A stretch of 64,000 bases of DNA from Zygaena filipendulae (GCA_907165275.2 OU015668.1:9481658-9545657); one strand, 5' to 3'; positions 52,022 through 62,961 are shown, counted from the stretch's first letter. Program-made: numbers and translations. The notes: a model not told the origin generated them from the sequence alone.

Positions 52022-52713
52022 GAGCTGAATGTAATTCCCTTCAAGGCTGAGAGATGTCGAAACGAGCGTCGGGAATTCTTGTTACGTAGCGCGTAGTGAT
52101 TGGGGTCCGTTTTGTGATGTGCCCGGTGTTCATTTGTTTATTTGCTGTCTTGCATCCTCTCAGTATACAGGAAAATTTTTCATTCAGTCCGCAATCTTTT
52201 ACAAATTAAACTTAAAGGAGTTTTAATAAACACCTTTTTTATTTTGATAAGTCTTAGTACAAAAAAGTAAAGTTATCATGAACGAAAGATGTATACTTTG
52301 CAGTTGATTTATTGGCTACTCTATTCGCCGCCGCCATTGCTGCGCGCGAAGCGCTCGTTCGGCTAGGTATTTACGTGGGTTACAATGTACCGACGACTGA
52401 TCGAGGTCGTTCACCCCCGCTGCAACACCTCCGCGTACGCCGCACGGCGCGCGCGTGCTTTGATATTATTACGAATAAGATAGTGCCCATATTTTGCTAA
52501 TATAAAGCCGGATAAAAAAATATAAAAAAGTTTTGAACAAATAATGGAAATGTGTTCTATTACTAATACTGAACCACCAAGATTTTTTTGCGCATTGCTT
52601 AAAAAATATTCCTGTATGTATACATAACTATTATAGAGGTAGGATATAGCCCTCAAGATGGACAGAGCTCATTAAATCCTTACTTCTAAATGCGTTAATA
52701 GTAATAATTTGTA
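52022..52713. other. Spacer with a GC-rich patch
   Basis: 52315-52465 is GC-rich ('cgccgccgccattgctgcgc', 'ccgcgtacgccgcacggcgc') within AT-rich DNA. A frame from 52312 covers it, but with no domain or splice support. It could be a promoter-proximal region or a remnant; no gene called. Confidence 0.3.
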
Positions 52714-53066
52714 GCGATGATAGCTCAGTGGTTGGTGCGTTTGGGTCAAACGCCGCGAGGCGTAGGTTTGAACCCTAACAATGAGCTTGAGCTACCGGTG
52801 AAGGAAAACATCGTGAAGAAACCATAGCATGGTGGTAGGGCGCTCTCTTGTGCCCGAATGGCTAGCTACCATCTTCAAGTTCTAAATCTGTCACCAAGCA
52901 CCTAACGGTGTGTTCCGGCAGCCCCAATTGAAAGCCAGTTCCCATCCCCATTCCAGGTCGGCAACGCACCTGCATGCCTTCTGGTGTTGCAGATGTCCAT
53001 GGGCGGCGGTAATCACTTACCATCAGGTGTACCACCTGCCCATTTGCCCCCATGACATAAAAAAAT
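52714..53066 (+). mobile_element. tRNA-derived SINE, copy 2
   Basis: Head 'gcgatgatagctcagtggtt' (A-box) and 'cgtaggtttgaacc' (B-box), body as in 49301-49652, ending in an A-run. About 353 bp. Confidence 0.9.
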
Positions 53067-53074
53067 AGTTCCTT

Positions 53075-53165
53075 CTGGTGATGCCTAGTACAATCAAGAG
53101 GTTCCGGGTTAGATTCGTAGATTTTGTGGACGCAGGATTCCACTTCTCTGGGCGTATTTACATAC
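53075..53165 (+). mobile_element. Fragment of a second SINE family
   Basis: 'atcaagaggttccgggtta' and 'gacgcaggattccacttctc' match 7611-7809. The 5' head is missing. Confidence 0.6.
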
Positions 53166-53345
53166 CAACACCCCCCGGTTTCATCCGCGTTGATTTCGGA
53201 GTTCTCGCAAAAATTCCGGGATGAAAGTATCTCTATGTCTTTCTGTGTCCCTTGGAAGCATGTATGCAAAATTTTATGATGATCGTTTGAGTAGTTAAGC
53301 AGTGAAAACGTAATAAACAAACTCGTATTTTGCATTTATCAAGAC
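53166..53345 (-). mobile_element. Lep1-type Helitron, 3' end eroded
   Basis: 'ccccccggtttcatccgcg', 'aattccgggatgaaagtatc', 'gatgatcgtttgagtagtta', 'cgtattttgcatttatc'. Confidence 0.7.
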
Positions 53346-53754
53346 ATTTTTTTATACTAATTCAACAAAAATTTCCAAATATTCACGGCTGTGATATCTA
53401 ACGGGAAATATAATGTCTTAATATAAAAACTTATTTCCAATATAACAAGATATTACTGAGGGCAAATAACATATCTTTAACGGTATTACCAGAACTAAAT
53501 CATAATATATTAACGGAAAAGTGTAATGGCGGACTTATAATCAGCCGAAGAAATATCTTGAAAGCCACACGTGGTAATAGGAGCGAAGCATATTGAAAAG
53601 CGGAGCGATAAACTGAAGCGGGCAAGTGGCACTAACGCAGTTGACATTTGGGTTGATTTTTATTTTACTGTTTTTTTCCTATATTTGTGTTGTGGTGCTT
53701 TTCTGGTTTAAGCGTTAACTAATTATAACACCGCCTTCCTTCTAGATTATAATT

Positions 53755-53905
53755 TTCCCTATGCACCCTATGGTTGTCTGGAAGAGATCGCTCTGAGCGA
53801 TAAGACCGCCGATTGTTCCACCTTGTAGTAAAATTGTTTTTGTAATTGTTTATTTTTAAGTGGTGTTCAATAAAGAGTTTATTATTATTATTATTATTAA
53901 TGGGT
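53755..53905 (+). mobile_element. Non-LTR retroelement 3' end
   Basis: 'gttgtctggaagagatcgct', 'gagcgataagaccgcc', 'gtgttcaataaagagtttat' and an (ATT)n tail. This 3' end is common among lepidopteran non-LTR elements, as I recall. 5'-truncated. Confidence 0.6.
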
Positions 53906-53909
53906 TCAT

Positions 53910-54241
53910 AATAGGCTATTTGACTATTTTTTTTTTCTTAGTCCGTCTTGTAGATTAATAAAAAATATTGGACACGTATTTTTTCTTTTTTTACGTAATC
54001 AAAAAATAACAGAGATACATTGAGTTGAAATTTCGCGTGACGTCACTAACTAGTGCAGTTTGTATGGCGGCTTGTAGCGGTAAGTGACGTCACGAGCCCC
54101 CACCCTAAACTTTAATGCCTTTTATCTCTGTGTATTTTCATTTATTTGAAAAATAAAAAAATACGTGTCTAATGATTTTTAATTTTCTAAAAGACGGACT
54201 AATTAAAATTTCGATTTTCAAAAGTTGTCAACATCCCTATT
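53910..54241 (+). mobile_element. Family-A MITE copy 9
   Basis: 332 bp with a decayed left end (AATAGGCTATTTGAC). Core 'gcggcttgtagcggtaagtg' as in copy 7. Both TGACGTCA palindromes intact. Confidence 0.88.
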
Positions 54242-55028
54242 TCACGACCGCTCAACCATTACTTTCTCACTTGTTTATTATATTTGCTTGCCGCATTTAA
54301 GGTGCTAGTAATAACTTACCTATACGTAGAGTAGATGCACCATTTATTATTGAGTAGATGTTGTTTTTCAGGACAAAAAATATACTGTATTAGTACTACA
54401 CAGTACACATCGCATTTCAAAAACATCAAACCCGGTAGTTCTTCAGTGCAACGAGACGAGCGTTAGCGGATTTTAAAAACTCCAAAACCGCCATTGCCCG
54501 TCACCGTGTGCCCATAATTAGCCAAAATAAAAGGGAGAGATTGGGGACAGGGTGGACATCAAAGCGTTAAGTGCTCCTTTACTCATCGAATCCCATTTAC
54601 GGCGGACATCCCCTCGCGATAAATAAGGTTATGTTTGCCGTTTGGTTGCAACCTCCTCTTTCCACTGAGTATCTATTTCTTTTACGCTGTTTTCTTGCCA
54701 AAGACGTCTTACAAATTCGCCTATAACGCGATTCTCGCTTGATCCTCAAGGAGGAAGCTTATGGTCGATATCCAAATCAATGCGCTATAGGATGCTTCTA
54801 TAGGCCGAAGGTAGGTATTGCAGAGAGGGGAGGGAGGAAGGGGATGGTCGTGCTGCAAAATTATTTTTGACATTTTGTGAAAGTGAAACTTCGTTGGGTG
54901 GCTATATCGTGAGAATATTTATGATTACGTACATATGTATGCGTTTATGTATGAGTTTAACCGTTAAACTCGTTTTTCGTAACGATAACAATATGAGTTG
55001 CTAATCAGTTGCTATTAGATATTATGCA
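54242..55028. other. Non-repetitive island
   Basis: 54460-54850 reads as unique, evenly composed DNA ('ccaaaaccgccattgcccgt', 'ggcggacatcccctcgcgat', 'ttgccgtttggttgcaacc') without an exon. Candidate conserved non-coding DNA. Confidence 0.3.
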
Positions 55029-55146
55029 GTTGGTCCACTTAAAGATATGTCTATGTCTATGACTGAATACTTTTATCCCGATATAATAAGAGTTCCCAAA
55101 GTAATTCTGAAATTAGTGTGGTCAAACCGCAGGGGAAAAACTAGTT
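55029..55146 (+). mobile_element. Degenerate Helitron 3' end
   Basis: 'acttttatcccgatataata', 'tcaaaccgcaggggaaaaac', 'tagt'. Confidence 0.5.
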
Positions 55147-55976
55147 TTTCTTAAGTTATTGCGGGTGTACAATAGTAGATTGTATCACAACGTATTAAAA
55201 TTGTATTTTAGGGCTAGGGCGTTATTTTGAATCCAGAACGTCTTCTCTTGCTGCCTCCCCGAACCGGAGTGAAGGATTCTTATATAGAATCCTGAACGGA
55301 GAGAGGGATTCAAAGGAAATCGCCAGAGGAAAAAATTATTTTAATGCCGAGTGGTACACTCTACTTTTCATCCCCCTCTATGAGAAAATGAAACAAGAAA
55401 TCGCTGTAATATATTTATTTTTTATTAAATTTAATACAAACCTAAATATTTATTGCGTCGATTTTCACAGATACCGGTGTCAATATTGTGTGCTCTCTTC
55501 ACTACTTGACCAATGCATTTTGTGAAATCAATAAAATTGCAATATCAGATAAATAAACATACACAGCACATCAGTTGCCGCCTTTTTCTTTTTTTTTCGT
55601 TTGAGGCGCGAGTCTCACCGGCCAGTACTTTATTCATACAATTTGTGCAGTATTTGACGTTCGACCTCCTTGGTCGTCTCTGGCGATAGACATTACAAGT
55701 TTCATATTCCAAATTCACAACTCATTATTACCCGCTGTTTAGCGGATTAAAATGGACTTCAGTACAACTTTTAGTCGCACTTATTGAAGGGAACCTAAAC
55801 GTACTACTTTACGTGCACTTATATGCGAATAAACGTCAGTTTTTGAATAAATGGGATGAAAACAGATATACAACATTTTTTTTTTGTGGTGAATATGGCC
55901 GTTGGTAATTTACCCGCCAGTAGTGTCTAATCGCTATATCTGCTCTTTCTGGAAACAAACGTAAGTTTATCTATGT
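55147..55976. other. Spacer without a gene
   Basis: Contains an 8-bp-arm palindrome AGGATTCTTATATAGAATCC at about 55276 and unique sequence. No exon. Confidence 0.3.
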
Positions 55977-56154
55977 TCTAGGTGTTCCCCGCAGTTCCAC
56001 TCGTGTTAATTTAGGAGGTCCCGCAGGAATTCCCGTATAAAATTTACTCTAAATCCCTTTTTGCTCTCTTGACAACGTGTACGAAAAATTTCATAATGAT
56101 CGTTCATTTGATCAAACAAACAAACTCGCGTTTGCATTTGTAATATTAGTTAGG
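55977..56154 (-). mobile_element. Degenerate Helitron
   Basis: 'ctaggtgttccccgcagttc', 'aggaggtcccgcaggaattc', 'cataatgatcgttcatt', 'ttgtaatattagttagga'. Confidence 0.65.
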
Positions 56155-56629
56155 ATTTTCTTTCAGTCTCATTAACAGCAAAATTTGTTTGAAATTCTTC
56201 ATACCCCAGTTTTTCGTCTTTTGTAGACGTATGTGTTTTAGCTTAAAATTCAAACAACATAATTGCGATATATGTTTATATATTATATTATTTTCGCTTT
56301 TATATACTCACTCGTATTTGGTATGAAAGCATCGCAAACACTTTGAATAATCTAAAAGCCATAAGCTTCAAATGAAAAATATATATACCAGCTTTTCGAA
56401 CTGGACGTTGATATAAGGCTTGGTGTACCCAAGAAGATTCATGAAACTATTTTTTTTTTCTTTAATAGCATAAGTAAAAGTATGTAGAATCTATAGATAG
56501 TTATAATTTTTTCACTTACTTGACCGATGATTGTATAGCAAATAATATATTGTATACTTAATCAAAATTAATTTACAGATTACTGTCTTAAGTTATAATA
56601 TGTTTTAACAAAAACGGTAGGTTCGGTTC
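56155..56629. other. AT-rich spacer
   Basis: No gene or defined repeat seen. Confidence 0.3.
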
Positions 56630-56692
56630 ATCCAAATCCGTTCGGCCATTTTTCCACACTTTCACATTTATAATATTAGTAGGATTAATATT
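56630..56692 (-). mobile_element. Helitron 5' end
   Basis: 'catccaaatccgttcggcca' and 'tcacatttataatattagta' only. Confidence 0.65.
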
Positions 56693-56704
56693 ATACTATT
56701 GTTA

Positions 56705-56885
56705 ATGATTAATATTGTACTGCTAGGTGTACCCGCACCTAGCTAATGCTGAGTTGGTGACCCTTTCGGCAGAGCATGCAAGAGATATTATCTGTGTCTC
56801 TTTAGATTAGGCACTGTTGATGTTTGTTTCTTTTTCTTGTGTGTTGTGCTGAAATAAATGTGTTTTCTTCTTCTTCTTCTTTATT
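56705..56885 (+). mobile_element. Retroelement 3' end with (TTC)n
   Basis: Unique 3'-end body ('agctaatgctgagttggtga', 'cggcagagcatgcaag') followed by the tail also seen at 29571-29635 ('gtgctgaaataaatgtgt' and TTC repeats). Confidence 0.5.
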
Positions 56886-57154
56886 AATATGTTAATAGTA
56901 CGGTACTAAAAGATCCCGTGTGCCCACGGTTTTACCTCCAACCAAACACTAATCCATCCACACACATTAACAGCACCGTAGCGCGCCGCAGATTTGCTCT
57001 ATAAGTGAAGTACGAATGGCTCTCTAAATAGAAACACAGCTCGTCTCTTTGAGTAAATGCATACCTTTTAATTGAATACTCCGAGATTCTCATTAGAGAT
57101 AGTGTATTTTGGAAAAAATATATAAGTAAGCACATTCTGTGTTAATCCTTAATG

Positions 57155-57265
57155 CGAATGTGAATGTGTTTGTTGCGGTTTCACGCCATAACGGCTCAAC
57201 CGATCACCATAGAAGTTCACATGTTACACGTCACGTACAGAGAACGTACATAGGGTTTAGTTAAC
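57155..57265 (+). mobile_element. Helitron fragment
   Basis: 'gcgaatgtgaatgtgtttgt', 'cacgccataacggctcaacc', 'cagagaacgtacatagggtt'. No 3' half. Confidence 0.55.
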
Positions 57266-57279
57266 CTATCTTTGTATAC

Positions 57280-57385
57280 ACATGTTATGTATATAGCTAA
57301 GTCTAAATGTATATTTTAAAAATGTATTAATAATGTAATTTGACATGTAAATAATGGATTTATAAATAAACAATCAATCAATCAA
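57280..57385 (+). mobile_element. Retroelement 3' tail, (CAAT)n
   Basis: 'gtaatttgacatgtaaataa', 'tttataaataaacaatcaat' with CAAT repeats, typical of a truncated retroelement tail. Confidence 0.45.
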
Positions 57386-57394
57386 AATCTTGTA

Positions 57395-57555
57395 AATGCC
57401 AGAGTTCCCGTGGGAATTCTGAGGTAAGAGTACCCTATGCCACTAAGGCATACTGTAGCTTCTTATAAGAATTTTTGAATTCGGTTAAGTAGTTTTTAAT
57501 GTTACCCATTACAAACAAGCATACGAAAAATCCAATATTTTCTCTTCATAATTGA
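57395..57555 (-). mobile_element. Degenerate Helitron
   Basis: 'ccagagttcccgtgggaatt', 'gagtaccctatgccactaag', 'ttcggttaagtagtttttaa'. Confidence 0.55.
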
Positions 57556-57639
57556 AGTGTTGATTTAGAAAAAGAGCTCAGTTACCGATTGTCATGACGC
57601 TAACATCAAAAATCAGGGGTTTAATTTCCATATGAACGC

Positions 57640-57862
57640 AGATAAGCAATAACATGTTAACCCACAATATTAAGTTATTTATTCAAAACGCTTTATTGAG
57701 AGTTATAGAGTGTTTTTTAATTATTTGTTTACCTTATTACATTGTTTAAATACCAAAAAATATTTAAACATAAAAAAATGCTGAAACAAAATCACGATAT
57801 GATTTTAAAATACGATTTATTCAAAATTTCTCCAATGTGGGTTAACACACTATTGCTTATCT
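57640..57862 (-). mobile_element. 223-bp MITE family E copy 3
   Basis: Reverse orientation, same inverted ends, same 223-bp length. A 65-codon frame within it is accidental. Confidence 0.88.
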
Positions 57863-58038
57863 ATGTCCATATATCCTTTCTAGTGGTTGACGACACTGTA
57901 AAAAGTCGTGACAAACACCATTGTTTCTTACTTCAATAGTTAAGGATGGGAGTTATAAGTCGGTGATGAAAGAAGAAAAAGAAGAAGAAGTTTCAAGCCT
58001 TAACCACTTATATCCAATTATAATGAAATACATAGATT

Positions 58039-58140
58039 TTGTTAAGAGTACCGAAAAGGACATACGGTGCTTTTTACCTCGGAATTTCCGCAGGGACTCC
58101 CGAAACTAATGCCGATCAAACGGCAAGACACAGCTAATAT
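58039..58140 (+). mobile_element. Helitron 3' end, eroded
   Basis: 'accgaaaaggacatacggtg', 'cctcggaatttccgcaggga', 'gacacagctaat'. Confidence 0.6.
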
Positions 58141-58147
58141 TTATATA

Positions 58148-58266
58148 CTAGCTGTCCCCCGCGACCATATTATAAATAGTTACAAAATTTTAACAAAATC
58201 CGTTCAGTAGTTTAAGAGTCCATCGCGGACAAACAACGTGACACGTGATTTATATATATTTAGATT
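58148..58266 (-). mobile_element. Helitron with internal deletion
   Basis: 'actagctgtcccccgcgacc' jumps to 'aaaatccgttcagtagttta' and 'aacgtgacacgtgatttata', the 5' part of the copy at 24091. Confidence 0.65.
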
Positions 58267-58317
58267 TTACAACGATCTGCGTTGGTTGAGGAATATGAAT
58301 GTTTATGTTTATGTTTC

Positions 58318-58497
58318 ACCCGCGTTGATTTTGGAGATCCTGCAAAAACTCCGGGATAAAAGTCCCCTACATCCTTTTCTGTACCCCTGAAAACGTGTAT
58401 CTATCTTTACAAAATTTCATGATGATCGGTCGAGCCGTGAAGCGTGAAAGCATAATAAACAAACCAAAGGAAGTCACTGTCGCATTTACCTTGCCCG
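58318..58497 (-). mobile_element. Lep1-type Helitron cut by the LTR element
   Basis: 'cacccgcgttgattttggag', 'cgggataaaagtcccctaca', 'gatgatcggtcgagccgtga'. It ends at the left LTR. CCCG at 58494-58497 is the left duplication of that element. Confidence 0.7.
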
Positions 58498-59347
58498 TGT
58501 TAGATAGGGGGAGGTACTTTAAAACTCTAGGAACCTCTGGTAAAAACCTGAGTAGTAGCAGTTATAGAAAATAAATGAAATGACAAGATATTCAATTAAT
58601 GTTCCTTTATTCCTTGTTGGATTACTCTTTTAATTACTACCGCTTCGGAAAGTGTTATAGCTGTGGAGAAGAAGCGGCGGAAGAAACTCCCTAGCAACAC
58701 TATGTCTCAAACATAATATAATTTATATGTCAAATTACAATCAATATATATCATAAGTAGGTACACCCTAAGTTACATAACATATCAACATGAGTAAGAT
58801 CAGCATGGATCTATATAATTCCATAGCCTCGAATCTATGGCATCGTAAACAATATCTATTAAAAGAAATGAATCACAAGTTATTGAAACAATAATAATGG
58901 GTTTTGAAATAGAGTAAGTCTAGGTACTTAACTTTCGATATCACTGATTAACGCCGCCCGTGGTGTCCACCAAACGACTCAGGATAACAATAGTACAATA
59001 ATCACAATAATAATTACAATAATGTCGTAGTGTAGTCAGCAGGGGCTTTTATACTAAGATTCTCCCTCCAATTTCCACAACACATTTACACTTAACCAAT
59101 CAGAAACAAGAGAATTACCCCGCCACAATAGCATTGCGGCGGGTAGACGGATTAACCAATCAGAAACAAGATTCAACCCGCCACAATAACATTGGGGCGG
59201 GTAGACTGAATAATAACAATTGATATTCCTTGATAACTTTTAAATGTAAGGTAGTATGTACAAATACTAACAGCTCAAAGTAGGTAGGTACCAAACAATA
59301 CATTTTTAAATAATAAATAATCTATTCATTTAATAATAACCTATTAC
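58498..59347 (-). repeat. LARD 3' LTR (in element orientation)
   Basis: Minus-strand features: CCAAT-type boxes in two ~59-bp imperfect tandem modules (59092-59211), then TATAAAAG at 59046-59053, then AATAAA at 58606-58611 near the other end. This is a plausible U3-R-U5 order. Confidence 0.75.
59092..59211. repeat. Tandem CCAAT-box modules within LTR
   Basis: Two copies of 'ttaaccaatcagaaacaaga' followed by 'cccgccacaata' and 'gcgggtagac'. Each contains a consensus NF-Y-type word AACCAATCAG. Repeated in the other LTR at 63571-63690. Confidence 0.8.
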
Positions 59348-59477
59348 GGCCATACTGACATGTACTTCGCTCTCGAAGTACACTAAGAAATTCACAAAAA
59401 GCCTTGACATCCACTCTTACTCATCGCCCGGGTATTACAACAGGGATAAATATAATAATATTATATATATACGAGTC

Positions 59478-59741
59478 GCTGCCAGTGGCATTCCTGGTAC
59501 AGGTATCAGGGTAGTGACTGACCAGCGGATAGATACTTATACTAAAATACAAGACACTGGCCCTGGACATACTAGTCCTGCCACCCGCTGCCAGTGGCAT
59601 TCCTGGTACTAGCATCGGGGCAGTGCCTGATCAGCGGATCGATAAATACGAGACACTGGCCCTGGACATACTAGACCTGCCACCCGCTGCCAGTGGCATT
59701 CCTGGTACTAGCATCGGGGCAGTGCCTGAACAGCGGGTACA
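59478..59741. repeat. 109-bp tandem repeat, ~2.4 copies
   Basis: Units beginning GCTGCCAGTGGCATTCCTGG at 59478, 59587 and 59696. The first is more diverged ('aggtatcagggtagtg' versus 'agcatcggggcagtg'). 109 is not a multiple of three, so it is unlikely to be coding. Confidence 0.85.
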
Positions 59742-60499
59742 TATAGATATATAACTTACTTCCGAGGCAGAAGATACCAGAGCGATTTACGCCTCCCAGA
59801 ATATAGAGGAACTAAATGTAAAAACAGTATAATATAGTGAAAAGCATTATCTATCTATCGAGGCTTTGTGTAAATTATTTGAAATATAACGATAAAAACG
59901 TTGCAAGTATCGAAAAAGTCAAGCCGACTATGTTTACTGGGGTACAGAAAATAACGCAACACCTTTTATCTCGGGATTCCCAAAACCGTTAGTGTTATCA
60001 TAAAACATCGCAGGATGCTACTCATAATTTTCATCCTTTGTTATGTTGTCGAATCTAACAGTAATATCAAAATCTTATTAAAACATCATTTGTTCGGCCA
60101 ATCTGACTAGATTTTACTAGATGTTACGCAAGACAATTTATAAACAATTTATCTACATCGATAAAACTTAAAAAAAAATATATTGCGGGTACCCACCCAG
60201 ATACAATAATAAAATATGGTTCAACAATAGATAGAAGCATAGTCTTTATTACAATACGTGGGTATTTTGCCTAGTTGCTCCACTGACGTAACGAAGAATA
60301 ACACGGACAAATGGCCCTGTCAACTAAACTATAATTATTGATCCGTCTTGCAGACCAATAAACCTGATGTCGAACATATATCCGCAATGAAAACAATGAC
60401 GAAACATTTGGTCGCCGATTGAAAAACCTTCTGTTGGAAAATGTGTTATACTCTGTTGACGAATTTTTAAAAATGAAATTTAAATAACCACATATTGTA

Positions 60500-60710
60500 C
60501 ATTGTGTATCTTTCTATTTATTGTTATTGTGTATTTTTATAATTTAAATTTTTGACATTCTTTATTATTACTATTATTTGGATTGACATGTTTATACTTA
60601 TAAATTGTAAATGACGATCCCTCTTACGGATAACACTAGTATATATGAATGTGTATACAATGTTATTATTGTAAAAGCGAAATAAATTAATCTAATCTAA
60701 TCTATATAAG
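60500..60710 (+). mobile_element. Retroelement 3' end with (TAATC)n tail
   Basis: 'tattattgtaaaagcgaaat' and 'aaattaatctaatctaatct'. This is a typical 3' tail of a truncated non-LTR element, located inside the LARD. Confidence 0.5.
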
Positions 60711-60734
60711 GGTTTTTTTTTGAGGTTATCCTTG

Positions 60735-61760
60735 ACCGACTAAGCATAACACTAGATGAAAATCAACATATGGAACAAGCTGGTTTCAGGAATAAATTTG
60801 CCACAGCAGATCATATACACACTAAAACAGATTATAGGAAAATGTAACTATACTAAAGCCTTCGACAGCATCAGTCATGAATCTATCTGGGCAAGCCTAC
60901 CCAATCAAGGAATTACATACTTTACATAAAGATAATTCAAAACATAATATATTATAATAGTAAGGCAAGAGTACAACTAGAAACGCTGGGGGATGTGATC
61001 AACGTAGAAAGAGGGGTCAGACAAGGGAATCCACTATCTCCTAAGTTGTTCTCTGAGGTGCTGGAAAATATATTCCAAAAATTAGAATGGGAACTTTATC
61101 GCTCACATATTGATGGAAGAACTAAGTCATCTAAGATTCGCTGACGATATTGTCTTGTTCGAAGAAAACCTACAAAACTTAAAGAAGACGAGTGAAGACC
61201 TAAAGGAAGTGAGAAAATAGGATTGTTCGTAAACTTAACAAAACAAAACTTAACAAACCGTGAAAACCGAGAAATTAAAATGAACAATGATTCTCTCGGG
61301 TACATAAAAGAATACCTACGTAATCATTTCACACTAAGACCAATCTACCAAATAAATAGAAAGACGAATAGTTAACAGTTGGAAAAGTACCTACTTTTTT
61401 AAAAAAAAATAGACCAATCAAAATGGAGATAGACGGGCTATATGATGCGAAGTAATCAAGAAAAGTGGAGTCAAATAGCAGCAGTAACAGACTGGTATCC
61501 TAGAGATGGAAAAAGAAGAAGAGGAAGACAGTTTAAAAAAATGGAAAGATGAGATAAGACTGGGCTATATGATGCGAAGTAATCAAGAAAAGTGGAGTCA
61601 AATAGCAGCAGTAACAGACTGGTATCCTAGAGATGGAAAAAGAAGAAGAGGAAGACAGTTTAAAAAAAATGGAAAGATGAGATAAGACTAACAGCGGTTT
61701 TCAAACCGGAGAAGAGTCGCTAGAGATAGGAAGCAGTAGAAGATGTCTTGGCCTATGCCA
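60735..61760 (+). pseudogene. Decayed RTE-like non-LTR reverse transcriptase
   Basis: Fragments of a reverse transcriptase in shifting frames of the + strand: EQAGFRNKFATADHIHT (about 60773), YTKAFDSISHESIW (about 60850), VERGVRQGNPLSPKLFSEVL (about 61006), and the catalytic motif LRFADDIVLF (about 61133). Further on, DWYPRDGKRRRGRQ (about 61493) is the basic C-terminal signature of this class. Motif order matches the RT palm domain of RTE-type LINEs. Frameshifts, stops and an internal 127-bp duplication show it is dead; no endonuclease domain is seen. It lies inside the LTR-bounded element, so it was carried along or inserted there. Confidence 0.8.
61435..61689 (+). repeat. 127/128-bp tandem duplication in the RT pseudogene
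   Basis: 'gggctatatgatgcgaagta' at 61435 recurs at 61562. The second unit differs by one extra A in an A-run. Confidence 0.9.
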
Positions 61761-62960
61761 AGTGGTACACTTAGCTTAGAGATATCCTATTAGCACTAGG
61801 AAATCAAGAAAGCAAACGGTTCAGGATAAAGGGAAATAAGCCTCAAATTGAAAAATTGTTACTACTCATGCCGCCCTTCGGGGCACGGTACATTACTACC
61901 CGTACCCGAGTCCATCCGATAAACAATATGCAATTCACTTGTCGCACTGGCTGTTCTCAAATAGCTCAAAACAAAATAATCAAACTTCTTTTTCATTAGA
62001 ACAGTTTCCAATTAGCCGGGTCACGACCCGGAACCGGGACATCAAACTAAATACCGGATCGTAACATTCGTAAAATTTAGTGACTAAATAGGCGATACCA
62101 AAATATGTAGTAGATTTAATAAAAACATTTTTACTATTAATAATTTCATATCTAATGGAGCTCGGGTAGTATTAGGTGGGTCATGAAGGGGCAGTGTGAA
62201 AATTACTGGGCCATGGCAGAACAATGTTTGGGAAACATTGCATTAGAACTACCTAACTCCTGCTACGACAGTGTACAAAGAGACGAAAATAATTTACTGA
62301 ATACTGATAGGGAAAAATACCCAGATTACTAAAGGAAGTTAATAACCTTCATCTTCGGTACGGTAAATTACGGATAGAAAAACATACTAGATCAAAGTGC
62401 TCAGATATACAACAAACTTCCCAATGATATTAATTTGTGTTATTTGATGGGTATCTGCAATGACCATCAAACCTTAAAAAGTGATATGCAATAGGACCTT
62501 TGTAGTTTCTCGTACCGCCCCCACCTTTGTGTTATGGTACTATTTTAGAATGAACACATTCTTCCTACTTATATATTCTCTAATTATTTATCAAAGTTTT
62601 TTTTTTTTTTTCGTATTTCTTAAATGAATCATAACACACTGTTTTATCTCCGAAGTTGTAAATAAAAAATGAAACAAATTACTTAAACCGTAACCTATTT
62701 CGATTCTCCTAATACGGAAGAACTTTGATCACGTAGTTGTAAAAGAAATGATATAATAAATTATTTCGAATTATTCACGTGTTTCCATCCGAAGTTGTGT
62801 CTGTTGATCGTGACGCTCCGCAGGGTCGAACGGTTGGCAGCAATGCAACAGCAACTCTGGATGGCGACTACTAGTAATCGCAACTCAGTTACAAAGCTAT
62901 CTTCCTAAGATGTTTCTGAAAAAAAAAACGGTCAAACATACTGTATTACTAAAAAGGTCT
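61761..62960. other. LARD interior, no gene seen
   Basis: Contains a palindrome 'ccgggtcacgacccgg' (about 62017) and otherwise unique sequence on both strands. No gag, protease or integrase motifs were found. Confidence 0.4.
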
Positions 62961-62961
62961 G

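Noticed and set aside
52862..53335. 157-codon minus-strand frame
   Set aside because: It runs through a Helitron and the tRNA-derived SINE; the matching part at 49341-49619 is the same SINE.
59478..59741. CRISPR-like direct repeats
   Set aside because: Contiguous 109-bp tandem units without spacers, in a eukaryotic genome.
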